From positions 2,183,001 to 2,247,000 of the forward strand of contig CM032806.1 in the NCBI GenBank assembly GCA_019155185.1: DNA of 64,000 nt, read 5' to 3'. The number at the start of each line of letters is the position of its first letter. The first letter of the stretch is position 1. Positions 38,101 through 49,998 of this stretch are shown here, one piece after another. The notes under the pieces were generated by a model that did not search any database, was not told the DNA's origin, and was given only the letters and a program-made list of their open reading frames with translations. A program made the position numbers and the translations under genes. This stretch comes from Beaufortia kweichowensis (taxonomy: Eukaryota; Chordata; Actinopteri; Cypriniformes; Gastromyzontidae).

Positions 38101-41100
38101 AGAGTTAGTTACCACCGGAACATTCACTACAACTCTGTGGTGAACCCCAACAAAGCCACGATCGGAGTTGGGCTTGGACTTCCAGCCTTCAAACCAGGGG
38201 TGGGTACCTGTAACACACATTTTACTGCCTGTTTTTACTTTCATATCCTGTTTTCAAAGTGGCACATAATATTTAATAAGAGAATAAAAGAGGGACTTTT
38301 TTATTTAGCAATCAAGATTGGACTGTAATAAGATTGTGAAAGATTACAAAGACATCTTTGTAATGTCTTTTTTTGTAATGTAACGTTTTTTTTATTTGCA
38401 TTAATGTGCACTACTGAACTGTGCACAAACCAGGAAGTAACTAAATAAGGTAAATTTCAGTTTTCTGTTGATTCCTATCTATTAAACTATATATGGTAAG
38501 TTAAAGTGACCCTTTTCTGAGGAAGTCTTTTTTTATAAATGTCATTTAAGTAAGAATAGCTGACGATTGTGTTCATGTGTTCATTTGCCCGACTTGACCC
38601 GCTGAACCCGACCGCTTTGAAACACTTTGGTGTTACTATTGTGTGTGTGTGAATACCTTCATGTAAACCTCCAGGCAAGAACCCAGCAGAACAGATATTT
38701 GTTTACATGTTTACTTTTCAGTGCATTGCCTACAGAAACGTTTTATAATTCAAGCTGAGATAAGCGAAATCTTTGTGGTTTGGTGAATTGGGAAGTCCGT
38801 TGAAAATTCCATCTCGTTTGCTCAGATCCGTCCGCGGCTCTGTTCCAGACTCTGAATTTGGCGACCATCATCATCAAAGCCACAAACAGATGACAAAGTG
38901 TGACCTGTAGTGTCCCGTTTCCCAGATTGCCCTGCTGGAGGAGGGGGGACATTCCACATGTCTGTGTTTTTTGGGGGCCTATTAACAGCACACTGTTTTG
39001 TTTAAGTGATAATTTAAACTGGACACCATCAAAGACAGAAAAATGGGCACTCTGACTAAGAGGAAGCACAGATGTGATTATTTCCATTATTACTCTTTAA
39101 GCAGCGTGTCGAATAATAGCTTTCTGATGTTTTCCATTAATACACTGCCGCCCAGTAGAACCAGTTCAAGTGGCTTGAACAAAAACTGCTTTTTACATTT
39201 AGAAAAATATGTGGGACAGACACAGGAAACATTGTTTAACAATAGTTAGTGTTTGTAATTTAGGTCATTTCTAGCTGCATTGAAGAAGACCCGAGCTGAA
39301 TGATAAAACACTCAGTAGTGGCCATGAGAGGACCAATGAGTGTATATGATTCATATCTAGCACTCGATGTGCGGCAGCGGCTCTTATCATCTTTGAGCTC
39401 CCCTGTTGAGTTCATTGTATTAGTCTGTGTGTCCGAACGGAGAATAGATCAGACGGACAGGGCATATTGTTCCTGATCTGAGAATGTGGAGTGTCTCTCT
39501 CACAGATAGTAAAGAGGATAATGAGAGTAAAAAAGACACAAATGTAAAATCAGGGAACGAGCTCAAACTGTACTAGTATGTGTTAAAATAAATTTTGTCC
39601 TGTCGCATTAATGTTGATGTCTGTAACCTGATTGTATTTAAGTCTTACTGATAATTGATTTCGAAAGTCACACATGAGAGGGGATTGCTTTGTTTGCTAT
39701 GTAGCAGAAGGTTTGCGTTTTCACACTTCAAAACTAACTTCGAAGTAGACCCCTTTTAAGAGAAACAATAGGCCTTCTTATAAATCAGCCTTTAAACGTA
39801 ACAACAGAAAGTTAAATGTGAATGCAGATTGTGCTTGTGTCGAAGCTTGTGAAAAGACACAAACTTAAAATTAAGGGATGAGCGCAAACAGCCCTGTTTA
39901 GGCTGCACTTTTATCAACCTTCCAAGTTCAATTTTTATTTTCTGTGTTTTTGTTTTGGTCCTAGATTGCTCAAATGCTTTGACACAAAACCCATGTGTGT
40001 GTCATTGTGCTGTGCCCGTAGAGAGCGTTCATTGACCATACATGGGTTGCAGCAGGACGGCTAGAAATGTATTTAATTCTCACCTGCATCATCTCACAGC
40101 TGTACAGACCATTCACAGTGCTCGATCACTGAATGTATGAGTCATTTACATGTTACTAATAATGAGTCGAAGGACCTAGTGTCTGAGAATACCCTAAAGC
40201 GGTGACTATATTCAGACTCTTGTACATTTTTGCTCAATTAAACGTCATGGAAAGAGCAATCATCTCTGTCATTCATTCTCACAAAGCGTCAGTTAAAAAT
40301 GTTCAACTGCTGAATTTGCATATAGTCTACCAGTGCTTTGACTTCTCCTACAAGTCTAATCCGCTTTAAAGGGCCCATCAATAACATGTTAGACGCGGCG
40401 AGAAGCTTCGGGGTCTTTGAACATAAAGCATTCTCACCTGCTGCCTCGGGGGTAACGCTCTGACGTCTCTTTCTCTATGCAGTTTGCAGACCAGTCACTA
40501 ATGAAGAATGCCATTAAAACGTCAGAGGAATCCTGGATTGAGCAACAGATGCTGGAGGACAAAAAAAGGGCCACGGATTGGGAGGCGACCAATGAGGCTA
40601 TAGAGGAGCAAGTGGCCAGAGAGTCTTACTTACAGTGGCTTAGAGACCAAGAGAAACAGGCACGACAGGTGTGGAAATGACACGCTAATCCCGCTTAACA
40701 TGGTGTCTGATACAGTCAGGATCTTTAGACGGAATGAAAACAAATTGCATGTTAAAAAGCAATCCATCATAATTACACAATTAAATCTTGTCCTGTCATG
40801 TAGTAACACTTTACAATAAGAGTGAATGTGTTAACATGAGTTAATGCATTCGGTATCATGAACAACAAATACTTAAAGCCTTTACTCATCTTAGGTTCAT
40901 CTTATTAATATTGTTTATTATATACTACTGTTCATTAAAGCATGCTTGTTCATGATACATCAACTAATGCTAATTTATGTGAAAATAACAAATAACAAAC
41001 AACTTATATTTATAGACAACTGTATATAATTGTAATATTAAAATATAGCAAAGTTTAACTGATCATGTTATAAAGCTTTTTGATTCACAATTAATGTTAT

Positions 41101-43259
41101 AATGCTTATTGATTTTAAGTCGCACATAAACCGTCTCATGTTTTGCCACGTGGTTTGCGTTTTCACACTTCAAACCAACAGCGAAAAAGACCCTTTTCAA
41201 AAGAAACAATAGGCTTTCTTATAAATCAGCATTGAGTTTAACAACAAAGTGTTAGAGGTGAAAGTACATTTTGCTTGTGCTGAATGGATTATTCAACGTA
41301 AATCCGCTTTTACGAAAAGGCCTACGTGATCATGTTTTGACTGTTTTGAATGACAAACACAGATGTTCAGGTACAAAGCAAATCAAAGCTAGAACAGTCT
41401 GATGCCAGTTCATTTGTGAATGTACATGTTTTGTTTCCGTCAGCCTCGTAAAGCCAGCGCGACCTGCAGCTCCGCCACGGCTGCAGCCTCCAGTGGTTTG
41501 GAAGAATGGAATGCACGATCCCCGCGGCAACGCAGCTCCGCCCCCTCTCCGGAGATTCCTGATCCTTCACATTCAGACACAACCACTAAACCGCCCTCTC
41601 CGGCCGGAGCGGCCCTCGCGTTATCCAAACCCCCATCGCCCTGTGCGCCAGGTCTGTTATCTGCCCACAGTCTTATTCTAATTGACATGCAATAAAGCAA
41701 TTCATCCTAAAGAGGCAATTTGAACTCTTCACAACTTGACCAAAAGATATTCTGTGCTCGTCATTAAGGTCCCAGTAACCAGGCTTGTGTTGGACCAGAC
41801 AGACCCACCTCATCCTCTCTGGTATCCTTGTATCCTGCACTGGGCTATCGGGCCATTATGCAAGAGATGTCCCCTACTGCTTTTGGTGAGGAAGTCTGTC
41901 TATCTGCGTCAGTGTTGGGGAATTTAGGAATGTTAATCACGGCTCTCTAACCTTACTCGCATATCTCCGCTTCAATCATTTCAACTTCGTTTATGATGTA
42001 ATGCCTGTGACAAGGTTGTTTTTGGTAACAAAAAGAAAAAGTAGCAGCAAAAATATATATGATATTAACAATATAAAACTTAACATGGGAGTTTTAAAGC
42101 AAGTTATAAATGTAAACATGCAAAAACAAAACTGGACAAACTATGTTTTCAGAAAAGTGTTATAATGGCAAATAAAAACATTAAACTTTCATGAAATGAA
42201 GGTTTTGTTTAGTTGATTCAGACAACCTCAAACACAACAGACTATGCCGTAAATTATCCAAATATTGGCAAATCCAGTGTTGTGCTGTGGTCTGGTCATC
42301 TGAAACAAAGTCTTGTAACAGCAATTTTAGAGCACAGTTCATTGTCTGCAAGTACTGGAGTATACTGTGTTCTCATTATTTTTTTGAAAATGAAAATTTG
42401 ACTTTATTGGTATCATTTTGAATAATGTGCAGCTTCTACTATGTGTGCAGCTACACTATACTGAAACTAAAATTTAAAAATAGTTAAATAGTAGTATAAT
42501 ATAGTAAAATATATATGCATTTTTAATATTAACTAAACCTAAACTGTATAAAGAAAACAAAATTCTCAGAACTGTGCAACTCGTCCAGAAACTAATTGGT
42601 CCAAAAAGTAGCATGTGCAGTTGTTAAGAGTTGTTAAATCCTTGATTGCAGTCGAGTATCGGCACACCCCGGCTCCTGTTGACATCATTTTTGTCTTGGT
42701 TAGGAATTAAGAAGGTGCAAAAAAGGGAGTGAATGGCTACTATTCATCATTTCTCGTGTGGTATTGTTACTCACATGTAAATTTCTAAAGGTGAAGCATC
42801 TAATTGTGTGCCACAAGCAGCACCACATGGACTTACAAAAATAATGACTGTTTTCAAAAACTTTTCTGTACCACTTCCCCCACCTGCCATTAGTCAGACA
42901 AACAGACCGTCCCACCTTAAGCTTAATCCTTCGGATAAGCCAGTGTTACTATATTAGACTCAAACAAACAGAGTAATGTTTTGAAAGCACAACAAAGTGT
43001 TACAGTTTTTACAGTCGTAGTCATATTAAGCTGAGATTTGAGAAAAAGTACATCACCTCTAGATTTCTGTAAGAGATATACATCATATGGTTACATCAGT
43101 ACGGTCTGGACATAATGTTTCTTCTATTTTGCAACAGGCCTTACAGACTGGGAAGACGATGAGATATTGGCTTCCGTTTTGGCCGTGTCACAACAGGAAT
43201 ACCTCGATAGCATGAAGAAAAACGCCACGCATAGAGAACCCTCCCCGGACAGCAGTTGA
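26193..43259 (+). CDS. otud5: OTU domain-containing protein 5 (deubiquitinase DUBA)
   Basis: Nine coding exons: 26193-26774, 27669-27762, 37473-37537, 37642-37798, 38051-38199, 40483-40668, 41444-41651, 41769-41885 and 43138-43259. Phases join into 559 aa (human OTUD5 is 571). The start MTILPKKKP is that of the family. Residues 1-194 are a disordered Pro/Gly/Ser region with a run of glycines near 145-160 and the acidic GYNSEDEYE phosphosite before the OTU domain. The OTU domain begins QEHWFEKAL; catalytic Asp217 and Cys220 sit in EDGACLFRA and the catalytic His is in NIHYNS (about 325). The C-terminus has the ubiquitin-interacting motif WEDDEILASVLAVSQQEYL. OTUD5 cleaves K48/K63 ubiquitin chains, restrains type I interferon signalling through TRAF3 and acts in development; these roles come from the family. 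The human five-residue GTSAV insert before EPINTF is absent here. The Cys, His and Asp are intact. Confidence 0.96.
26775..27668 (+). repeat. otud5: otud5 intron 1 with degenerate GATA/GACA repeat
   Basis: From about 26880 to 27115 the intron is a decayed mix of GATA, GACA and AGAC units (for example GACAGACAGACAGACAG). The remainder is plain AT-rich sequence with a T-rich acceptor ending TGTTACAG. Confidence 0.8.
28094..28381 (+). mobile_element. MITE-Y copy 1, Tc1/mariner-type non-autonomous element
   Basis: The element runs from CAGTACCAGTCAAAAGTTT to AAACTTTTGACTGCTACTG, terminal inverted repeats differing at one position. It is flanked on both sides by TA, the usual Tc1/mariner target duplication. 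It has no transposase frame. Compared with copies at 62331 and 43708 it lacks about 170 bp near the 3' end. Confidence 0.8.
28450..28463 (+). promoter_or_regulatory. candidate CTCF-like motif in otud5 intron 2
   Basis: The plus strand reads CCTCCAGGTGGCGC, matching the CTCF core at 13 of 14 positions. It is convergent with the minus-strand motif at 49348-49361. Confidence 0.3.
38200..40482 (+). other. otud5: otud5 intron 5, 2.3 kb
   Basis: Donor GTGGGTAC, acceptor CTCTATGCAG. It holds a small perfect hairpin (38343-38364, ATTACAAAGA arms) and the first copy of a duplicated segment at about 39654-39850. No coding feature. Confidence 0.65.
39654..39850 (+). repeat. duplicated segment, copy 1 (otud5 intron 5)
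   Basis: Shares ATTGATTT, then GGTTTGCGTTTTCACACTTC, then AGAAACAATAGG, CTTCTTATAAATCAGC and TTGTGCTTGTG with a copy in intron 6 (41108-41290). Order and orientation are the same. Confidence 0.75.
40669..41443 (+). repeat. otud5 intron 6 with duplicated segment, copy 2 (41108-41290)
   Basis: The first half is AT-rich. The second half carries the direct repeat partner of 39654-39850, with GGTTTGCGTTTTCACACTTC and TTCTTATAAATCAGC matching exactly. Confidence 0.75.
41886..43137 (+). other. otud5: otud5 intron 8
   Basis: AT-rich intron with donor GTGAGGAAG and acceptor TTGCAACAG. Nothing recognisable inside. Confidence 0.7.
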
Positions 43260-43670
43260 TAAAGGACGGTTCATCCACAGTCCGGCAGATTTATGGGAAT
43301 CAACCCCATCACATTCTCTCCATCATCATGCAATCCATACTGTCTTCCCTTTCCTTCTCCATTTATCCATACATCCCTCCATCACCAGCCGCAGCCATCA
43401 AACAGTAATGATCCATTGTTGTGATATACCCGCCTAACCACTCCTTCCTTTCTTATGCCATTCACACCATCATTGGACTTCTTAGGTGCATGTGAATATA
43501 AACATGACTGATATCATTATAGAATACACGGGAAAACAAAATGTTATTGAAAAATGTCATACTTTATCCACTTAATAATTGATTAATATAATCTTGTTTT
43601 ATTTTATTTTCTTGTTTGGGATGAAAATGCTCTTTTTTCCTTGGAATAAAAAAGGAGAACTTTCTGAAGA
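43260..43670 (+). other. otud5: otud5 3' UTR with AATAAA at 43645-43650
   Basis: A CA/TC-rich UTR follows the stop and leads to AATAAA, then GT-rich sequence at about 43677-43692 (GTAAATAGTTGTTGGTG). A MITE copy starts about 58 bp past the signal. Confidence 0.65.
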
Positions 43671-43707
43671 AATGTAAATAGTTGTTGGTGTCTTATTTTT
43701 TGTGGTA

Positions 43708-44126
43708 TGTTTAGACACAATTGACAAAAAATCTCTTATTTCTAAAGGTGTATATTTTAATGTTTGAAATTACTTTTGTGGACTAAAATATAATTGTGCC
43801 AACATATTAAGTTATTTAATTAGAAAACTACAATTTTATTTAAAATATACTTTCGCAATTGATTACTTGGATCACATAATAAATAAAAAGCAGTCAATAA
43901 GAGTCGAGCGTAGATACATTTATTTCAGCTTCTTAAAAGCTTTTCATATTGAGACCTCAAAAGGTGGATGATAAAATGTAAAAAGTATGATTTTACAAAT
44001 TCTAGACAAAGGGTGACTACTTTTGAAGATGATCAAATATATCAGTGTTCATTTATTTTTGATACTATTTTTTCCACTATTCTAAAATGTAAAGTTAAGT
44101 GTTTCCAAGCTTTTGACTAGTACTTC
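43708..44126 (-). mobile_element. MITE-Y copy 3, minus orientation
   Basis: Read on the minus strand it matches the copy at 62331-62787 across most of its length, including the ACACAATTGACAAAAA end, TGTGCCAACATATT, ACAAATTCTAGACAAAGGGT and TTTTAGAATAGT. The right end TTTTGACTAGTACT is near-complete; the left terminal repeat is lost. Confidence 0.75.
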
Positions 44127-44640
44127 AGTTGAGGTTTTGGATGCATGCAAACAGCAGCCTTTTCTCACTTTATTTTCACAAGATATGCACGATCTGGCAA
44201 GACTTCATATCTCCATAATAAGGCATTATCACACGCTATCTTTCTGCTAATAAAAGTTCAGTTTTTCTTGGTATGACATTAAGATAAAGATCATTAACAC
44301 CGAAACCACATTAGATTGTGTTAACCACTGATCTGGGACTGCCCCAAATACACCCTGCAAACTGAAGCATTGATGAGTCATTGTGTCCTTAAAACTGCTA
44401 TCTCTACAGCCTCTTTGCACAGTTCCATGTGCATTATTCAACTAAATGTCTAAATTGTCATATGCACGCACTGTAAATATCACTGTGCATTGGACAAGTT
44501 GAAAATCTACGCATGCAAATCTACGCATCCAGTAATCCAAAGGTATCTCCGTGATCGCGCGCGCGCGCTCTTTCTCGGACGTTGTAAAGGCGGTGAAAAT
44601 TCTTAGAATTTCAACCGTAGTTCATTAATATTCACAAATT
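44127..44640. other. spacer between otud5 and pim2
   Basis: AT-rich sequence with a short repeated AATCTACGCATGCAAATCTA unit near 44505-44530 and a (CG)6 tract at 44556-44568. No gene recognised. Confidence 0.6.
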
Positions 44641-44957
44641 AAAGGTTGCGCCTTTCTGATTGGTTCACCGTTTCAAAACATCTCAAGCGTGTTGCCCGCG
44701 ATTGGCTGCGTTCGTCAGAGTGGGCGTGTTTACACGCGTAAACTTAAAACATCAACAAACTCGCGAGGAGTGATTCAGTCGGTGCGCAAGAGAAGGAGCG
44801 GTCGCTGATGCATGATACAAACGGCGACTTGTGGATTACACAAACAACACAAAACGTCGAACAATAACAGAAGAACATGGACGTGTTCTGCTGAGGCGGT
44901 TTAGTGTATCAGCTAAAATAAAGTTTCGTTGTATTTTAAACGTTTTTCTTATTGAAG
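44640..44957 (+). promoter_or_regulatory. pim2: pim2 promoter and 5' UTR with two inverted CCAAT boxes
   Basis: ATTGG occurs at 44659-44663 and 44701-44705 (TGATTGGTTCACC and CGATTGGCTGCG) in a CpG-rich interval. A 5' UTR of roughly 150-200 bp would follow, ending AAGATG at the start codon. Confidence 0.55.
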
Positions 44958-46978
44958 ATGTTGGACAAACGTACTGTTGATCTGCGCTTGGATCAGCTGG
45001 AAGACGTGAGAGCAAAAACTCGTAAGTCTTTCATAATGCCGAAAAAGTACAGGTTTATTTTTGAACACGGATAATGGATTTAATCGTGTGCTTTAAATGA
45101 ATCTGAAATTATACAAACTAGTACATAAAGAGATTGTTTACGTTTAATTGTTAAAGATTTACCTTGAATAAATCACTTACATTCTTAAATATTATTGTGT
45201 TGAACGGAATGTTGTGGTTATTTTCAGCTAAAGAGCCGTTTGAGAAGCAGTATAAGTGTGGAGCGCTTCTGGGCAGCGGCGGCTTTGGCTCTGTGTTCGC
45301 CGGACAGCGCATCTCAGACGGCCAGCAGGTAATGCAAATATAAAAATAAATCACATGTAAAACTTTTTATTTCTTATAAGACCTTCTCTAAACTATTTAT
45401 TATTGACTCATTTCAGGTGGCTATTAAACAAATATGCCGCGACAGAGTTCAGCAGTGGGCAAGACTGGTGAGTAATGTTTGACTAAAATGTATATATTTG
45501 TATTATTCACTCTTTTTTATTTAAAGTTAAATGTAAACAATAATAGTTACACCAGTAACATTAGTTTAACGATTTGAATGTAACTTTAGTTATATTAGAT
45601 GTAGGAGTAACAGTGACCTCTACTGGTTATTTTGAGTTTTACCGGAAACCACCGCCTAAATACGGAAAGTGACGTAGCGATGACGCTTCGGATTTTTCAA
45701 AACAACTCAAAAGGGAAACTTGGTGGATTTTCCCACACGTGTAACAGCCTGCTTGATCATAATAGATCTAATGATAGATATAGTTTCAAAACATCAGAGC
45801 ATTTTAAGGACGTGATTAAAAATGTATTGGTGTGAAAACACCCTGGGGGAAACCCTTTATTTACACCTGATGACCTTTTCTATCAAATAAAGCAGTTGTT
45901 TAGGTGTAGAATAAGACTATATCACCAGAACTCAAACTCAAATTTATGATTTGCTTTATTTGATCCATATAGCCTGGTGAAGCAAACTTGGTTCCTATGG
46001 AAATTGCTCTTCTCCTGTCTGTGGGAGGAGGGTTGGGGTCAGTACCTGGTCATCGGAGCATCATCAGGATGTTGGACTGGTTCGAGGTGCCCGGTCAGGC
46101 TTACCTCATTGTGTTTGAAAGACCCCAGCACTGCCAGGACCTTTTTGACTTCATCACAGAACGTGGAGCTTTGGAGGAGCCCATTGCACAGAGGTGAGTA
46201 CAAATAAAAAGCTTATTTTATTTCTGTGCATTTCTTTTGATATTTTAATTTAATAGTAAAGTGTAGTCCTGATTAGAGTCTTGATGTTTCTTTTAGGTTC
46301 CTCAAACAAGTTGTTGAGGCCTTGCAGTTCTGCCACTCCAAGGGAATTGTGCATCGGGACATCAAAGATGAGAACATCCTAATTGACACTCGTACTGGTG
46401 ACATCAAAATCATCGACTTTGGATCCGGTGCTTTATTGAAAGACTCCATTTACACTGACTTTGAAGGTACGGAAGATCTAGCATAGTAACTGTACAAACA
46501 TGAATGCAAAATGGAAGTTTTTCAGGTTTGTAATGGTTTGTGCTCCAATTGTCTCTGTTTAGGTACCAGAGTTTACAGCCCTCCAGAGTGGATCCTTCAC
46601 CAACGTTACAACGCCCGTCCACTCACTGTGTGGTCGCTGGGTGTGCTTCTCTTTGACATGGTGTGTGGAGACATTCCCTTTGAGAGGGATGAAGACATCA
46701 TAAAAGCCTTTCCAAGTTTCACTAAACGCATCTCCAGTGGTGAGTTCTCAAACATGCACTCACTGCATCTTACAGCGATGCTGTAACAAGAATTTTGTAC
46801 TAAAGAATATGTTTTATTTTGTGTTACAGAATGCCAGTCTCTGATTCGCTGGTGCCTTGCATACAGGCCAGAGGATCGGCCAAGTTTGGAGCAGATTTTG
46901 CAGCATCCCTGGATGATGGAGAACTCTGAAGACATTGGAGATTTGCAAGGAGAAAGCAATATTACACCAAGCCTTTAA
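44958..46978 (+). CDS. pim2: serine/threonine kinase, PIM family (pim2 by synteny)
   Basis: Seven coding exons: 44958-45021, 45228-45328, 45417-45467, 45973-46193, 46297-46466, 46563-46739 and 46830-46978. They join into 310 aa; human PIM2 has 311. It is a nearly all-kinase protein, as PIM kinases are. Visible motifs are the Gly loop LLGSGGFGSVFAG (35-47), catalytic Lys59 in VAIK, the PIM-type hinge ERPQHCQDLFDFITERG with Pro after ERx, HRDIKDEN (165-172), DFGSGALL (186-193) and the activation-segment TRVYSPPEW. PIM kinases are constitutively active cytosolic or nuclear survival kinases, controlled mainly by expression level; this is family knowledge. The position between otud5 and slc35a2 matches PIM2 in human Xp11.23. 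Sequence alone would also allow a pim1/pim3-like label, so the symbol rests on synteny. Confidence 0.92.
45468..45972 (+). other. pim2: pim2 intron 3
   Basis: AT-rich intron with a one-mismatch CTCF-like motif on minus at 45613-45626 (CCAGTAGAGGTCAC). No other feature. Confidence 0.6.
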
Positions 46979-48425
46979 ATCCTGGAGGACTTTGGACTTG
47001 TTTCAGGAATTTCATATACACTGTTTCATTTTACACTGGACTTATTGAACTCTAGTTACTGCCTTCTGGAATTTTTCTTATTTATTAGTTTTGTTTGGCT
47101 GACATCATCAAGCATTGTTTTGTTTTATATGGACCTGGGATCTACAGTCTATGTCTAAAATCCCAAAATTTTGCCCTGGATTGCTGCATTTGTACTTTAT
47201 GAATGAATACTTCAGTTCCCACATTCACAGCCTACACTGCTCAATTCAACCATGGGGCAGGATCTTTTCTTTTTTATTTATTGCTGGTTATTTATTTTCA
47301 CAGCCAAATACTAATTTATTTTTGCATTCCTGATTTCGTAAGCAGTAAACTGTTCTTTCTGTTTTGTTTTTAAGGTTCTAACTGACTTAGGAAATGATTA
47401 TGTGTAAACTTCAGTCCATTAGCCTGTGATGAGACCTGGTTTTACAGGTTTTCATTGTACAGTGATATTCTTTCCCTGTTCTAAGGGGTGATAAAAAGAC
47501 TTTGGATCTTGTTCCCAGTCAATAGATTGAGCACGACAATAATTGAGCCTTATGTGGATCTGCTCCCATTTATTCAATATGCACTCTCACCAAACATGTA
47601 GCAGAGGAGAAGAGGAACATACCTGTCATCCTGTTCACTTGGAGTGAACCAATTCACTAGTTAGATTCCTGCAATCTTTTAGCAAGCTTTCTTTTGGTTT
47701 CTGTCTCTATTGTTTGTGAAATACTTGACTTATTAACTTAAAAAATGCAGTCAAAACACTTTGTTTTGAGAGATCTGTAGATGTATTTCATTTTTGGGAA
47801 AGCTTAAAGTGAGCGTTAATTAATGTCACAATGGCTTTAACCACTAACCCAGGATCTGTGTTTGCTAAAAGGGCCAAATGAACTTTTCCTAATTGTTTGC
47901 TTTAGTTAACACCAAAGATTGAAGTAACATTGATTTGTTTGAGTTCAACATTCCTGATCCAAAATTCATTGCATTTAAATGTTTTGTTGAAAGGTAGACA
48001 TACTGCAAAACTGCAACTTTATATTATTGTATTTGGGAAAAACATGTTCAAATCGTCTACTGTAGTCAAACATGATTTGTTTTTGTGAAATCTGCTTACT
48101 TTGCATCTGAAATGGTGTTGGCATGGTCAAGTTTTATTGAAAATTCAAGTAAAAATTAAATTACTTTAAAATATTTTCTACATCTAGAATTGGACCTCTA
48201 CCAACACCATTGTTAACACTGGGCTGTTTTTGGATATTGTACACAATGACATCATCTTTTACAATTTTTTCCTGTTTTTGTTATGAGAAAAATCCTTGCG
48301 GTTTAGCTTGGGTTGCATTTTTGTTGTAAATACTTGTGTATTTAAAAATGTAATGTGGCAGTTGTCACGTGATGTTTAATTTAAGGTGTTTTATCAATAA
48401 AATATAGATGTGAAGTCTATATTTA
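46979..48425 (+). other. pim2: pim2 3' UTR with AU-rich elements
   Basis: The UTR contains several ATTTA-type cores (for example TTTATTTATTGCTGG and GTTATTTATTTTCACAG near 47265-47305, and TTTATTAG near 47090). AATAAA is at 48396-48401, giving a UTR near 1.4 kb. PIM mRNAs are known to be short-lived through such elements; here that is inference. Confidence 0.6.
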
Positions 48426-49885
48426 AAGAAACATCAGCTGCCTTGTCCTTTATATTCAATTTGCTCCATAAGAAGAAACAAAGTGGTCACAGGGTATGAA
48501 TAGTAATCATAGTTTTCAGCTACTAGTTCCTGAAAAGATATTAAGGGCATTTTTTAAACAGGCTCCTCAGCCTCTTAACAAGATCAAACTGAATATTTAA
48601 CCTAGTTCACATGCCTGTCATGCTTTGTCCTGCTTTACTGTAAAGACAGAACCAACCTGTTCAGATTACCTGAAACTATTTAAAGCACTTGTCACATGCA
48701 CTGACCTTATTTACTCATAGACACCTGTTTATTAGATGTGAAGTCAAGCCATTTTATATTTAAGTGCTTTTCTTAATGCACTTTATTTTAAAGCAGTTTT
48801 ACAAAAAACAGTGTCTCAACAGTTGCTGTTAAGCAGTTCAGTAAAAAATTCTTAAATCTGTGATTCCCCCCCCAGTGGGTGACTATACACCATAAATGTA
48901 ATGTCAGTATTATTTAGAAAGCCATGTTTTAAATTAATAAATTTGCAGATAATAGACTTTTTATAAGATAGATTAATAGGGAATGTTTAAGGCTAAGGAT
49001 ATTGATGATGTTCAGGATGGGCTCCAAATTATTCTTTCTGTTTTCCTGGTACAGACTTCAGTTGCAGTCATTTCTGGCAATGTCTTTCATATGGGGAATG
49101 AAGTAATGCAAGCAGTGGTCAGTGAGGTGTTTTGAAGTCCATTAGGTTATCAATTTTTTAAAGGTTAAGATATAATATCACAATAAAGTCAGTGAGAGCT
49201 GCTTTCCATTTGTTCTAAATTCATTTAAACGAATGGCACGTATTTTTGTCTATTTCTAATAATGTACATTTAGAGTATCTATAGTAAAACAGACTGTTGG
49301 AGACTAAGGCTTTAAGAACATGACCATAAAGTATTAATTGTGTGATTCTGCCCCCTATTGGCCAGTGTGGAACAACTTAAATGGTGATTTATTTATAGAC
49401 AGCCTGAGAAAATACATTCTGTAACAGAAGCAAGCAAAGCAAGAATATAGCAATGTGTGGATCAAACAGCAGAAAACAGCAATCAGCAAGCTCAAGCAAT
49501 CAGATTTATTTCAGGAATTTATTCATTTAAATTTAAATTTGTAGTAAATGAAATAAAATAACATAAAATAAACAGATGGAGATTTTTTTAATTAAATTTT
49601 AGCATCAGATGTATTTTTAACTTACATAATATGTCATGTAACATGCACATGCATTTAAGTACAAAGTGAACTGGGAAAAAATTAAATTTCCAAAACATAA
49701 TAAAGCAAAATAACGTTAGAACTAAATACAGTTTGAAAAAAAAAACTATGCAAATAAATCAGAGACTGGCATTTTGTGACTGGCAATTTACCATTAAAGT
49801 ATCTTTAATGTGCTACTTCATCCCAAGCCATCCGATGACATCAATGCACAAAACGCGAGAACACAAAACCACGAAGAAGCGGATG
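48426..49885. other. intergenic region between pim2 and slc35a2
   Basis: AT-rich, with a C8 run near 48867 and a CTCF-like motif at 49348-49361. No gene recognised. Confidence 0.6.
49348..49361 (-). promoter_or_regulatory. candidate CTCF-like motif upstream of slc35a2
   Basis: On the minus strand the site reads CCAATAGGGGGCAG, one mismatch from the CTCF core. It lies in the spacer between two genes. Confidence 0.3.
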
Positions 49886-49998
49886 AGCGCTGTGATTGGT
49901 CGCTGCTCTGGCTGACGCTAACAGCGCTTGTGATTGGTCGTTGCTCTCCGTGACAGTAACAGCGCGTGTGATTGGTCGTTGCTCTCCCTGACGCGAAC
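49886..49998 (+). promoter_or_regulatory. slc35a2: slc35a2 promoter: three tandem 37-38 bp units with inverted CCAAT boxes
   Basis: Units are 49886-49922, 49923-49960 and 49961-49998. Each starts AGCGC, carries GTGATTGGTCG, then a TGCTCT block and a TGAC..AAC end. ATTGG (NF-Y type) falls at 49895, 49933 and 49971, exactly 38 bp apart. The array lies about 200 bp before the slc35a2 start codon. Confidence 0.75.

Noticed and set aside
38343..38364. Perfect 10-bp palindrome with 2-nt spacer in otud5 intron 5
   Set aside because: Too short and AT-rich to stand out from chance in this background.
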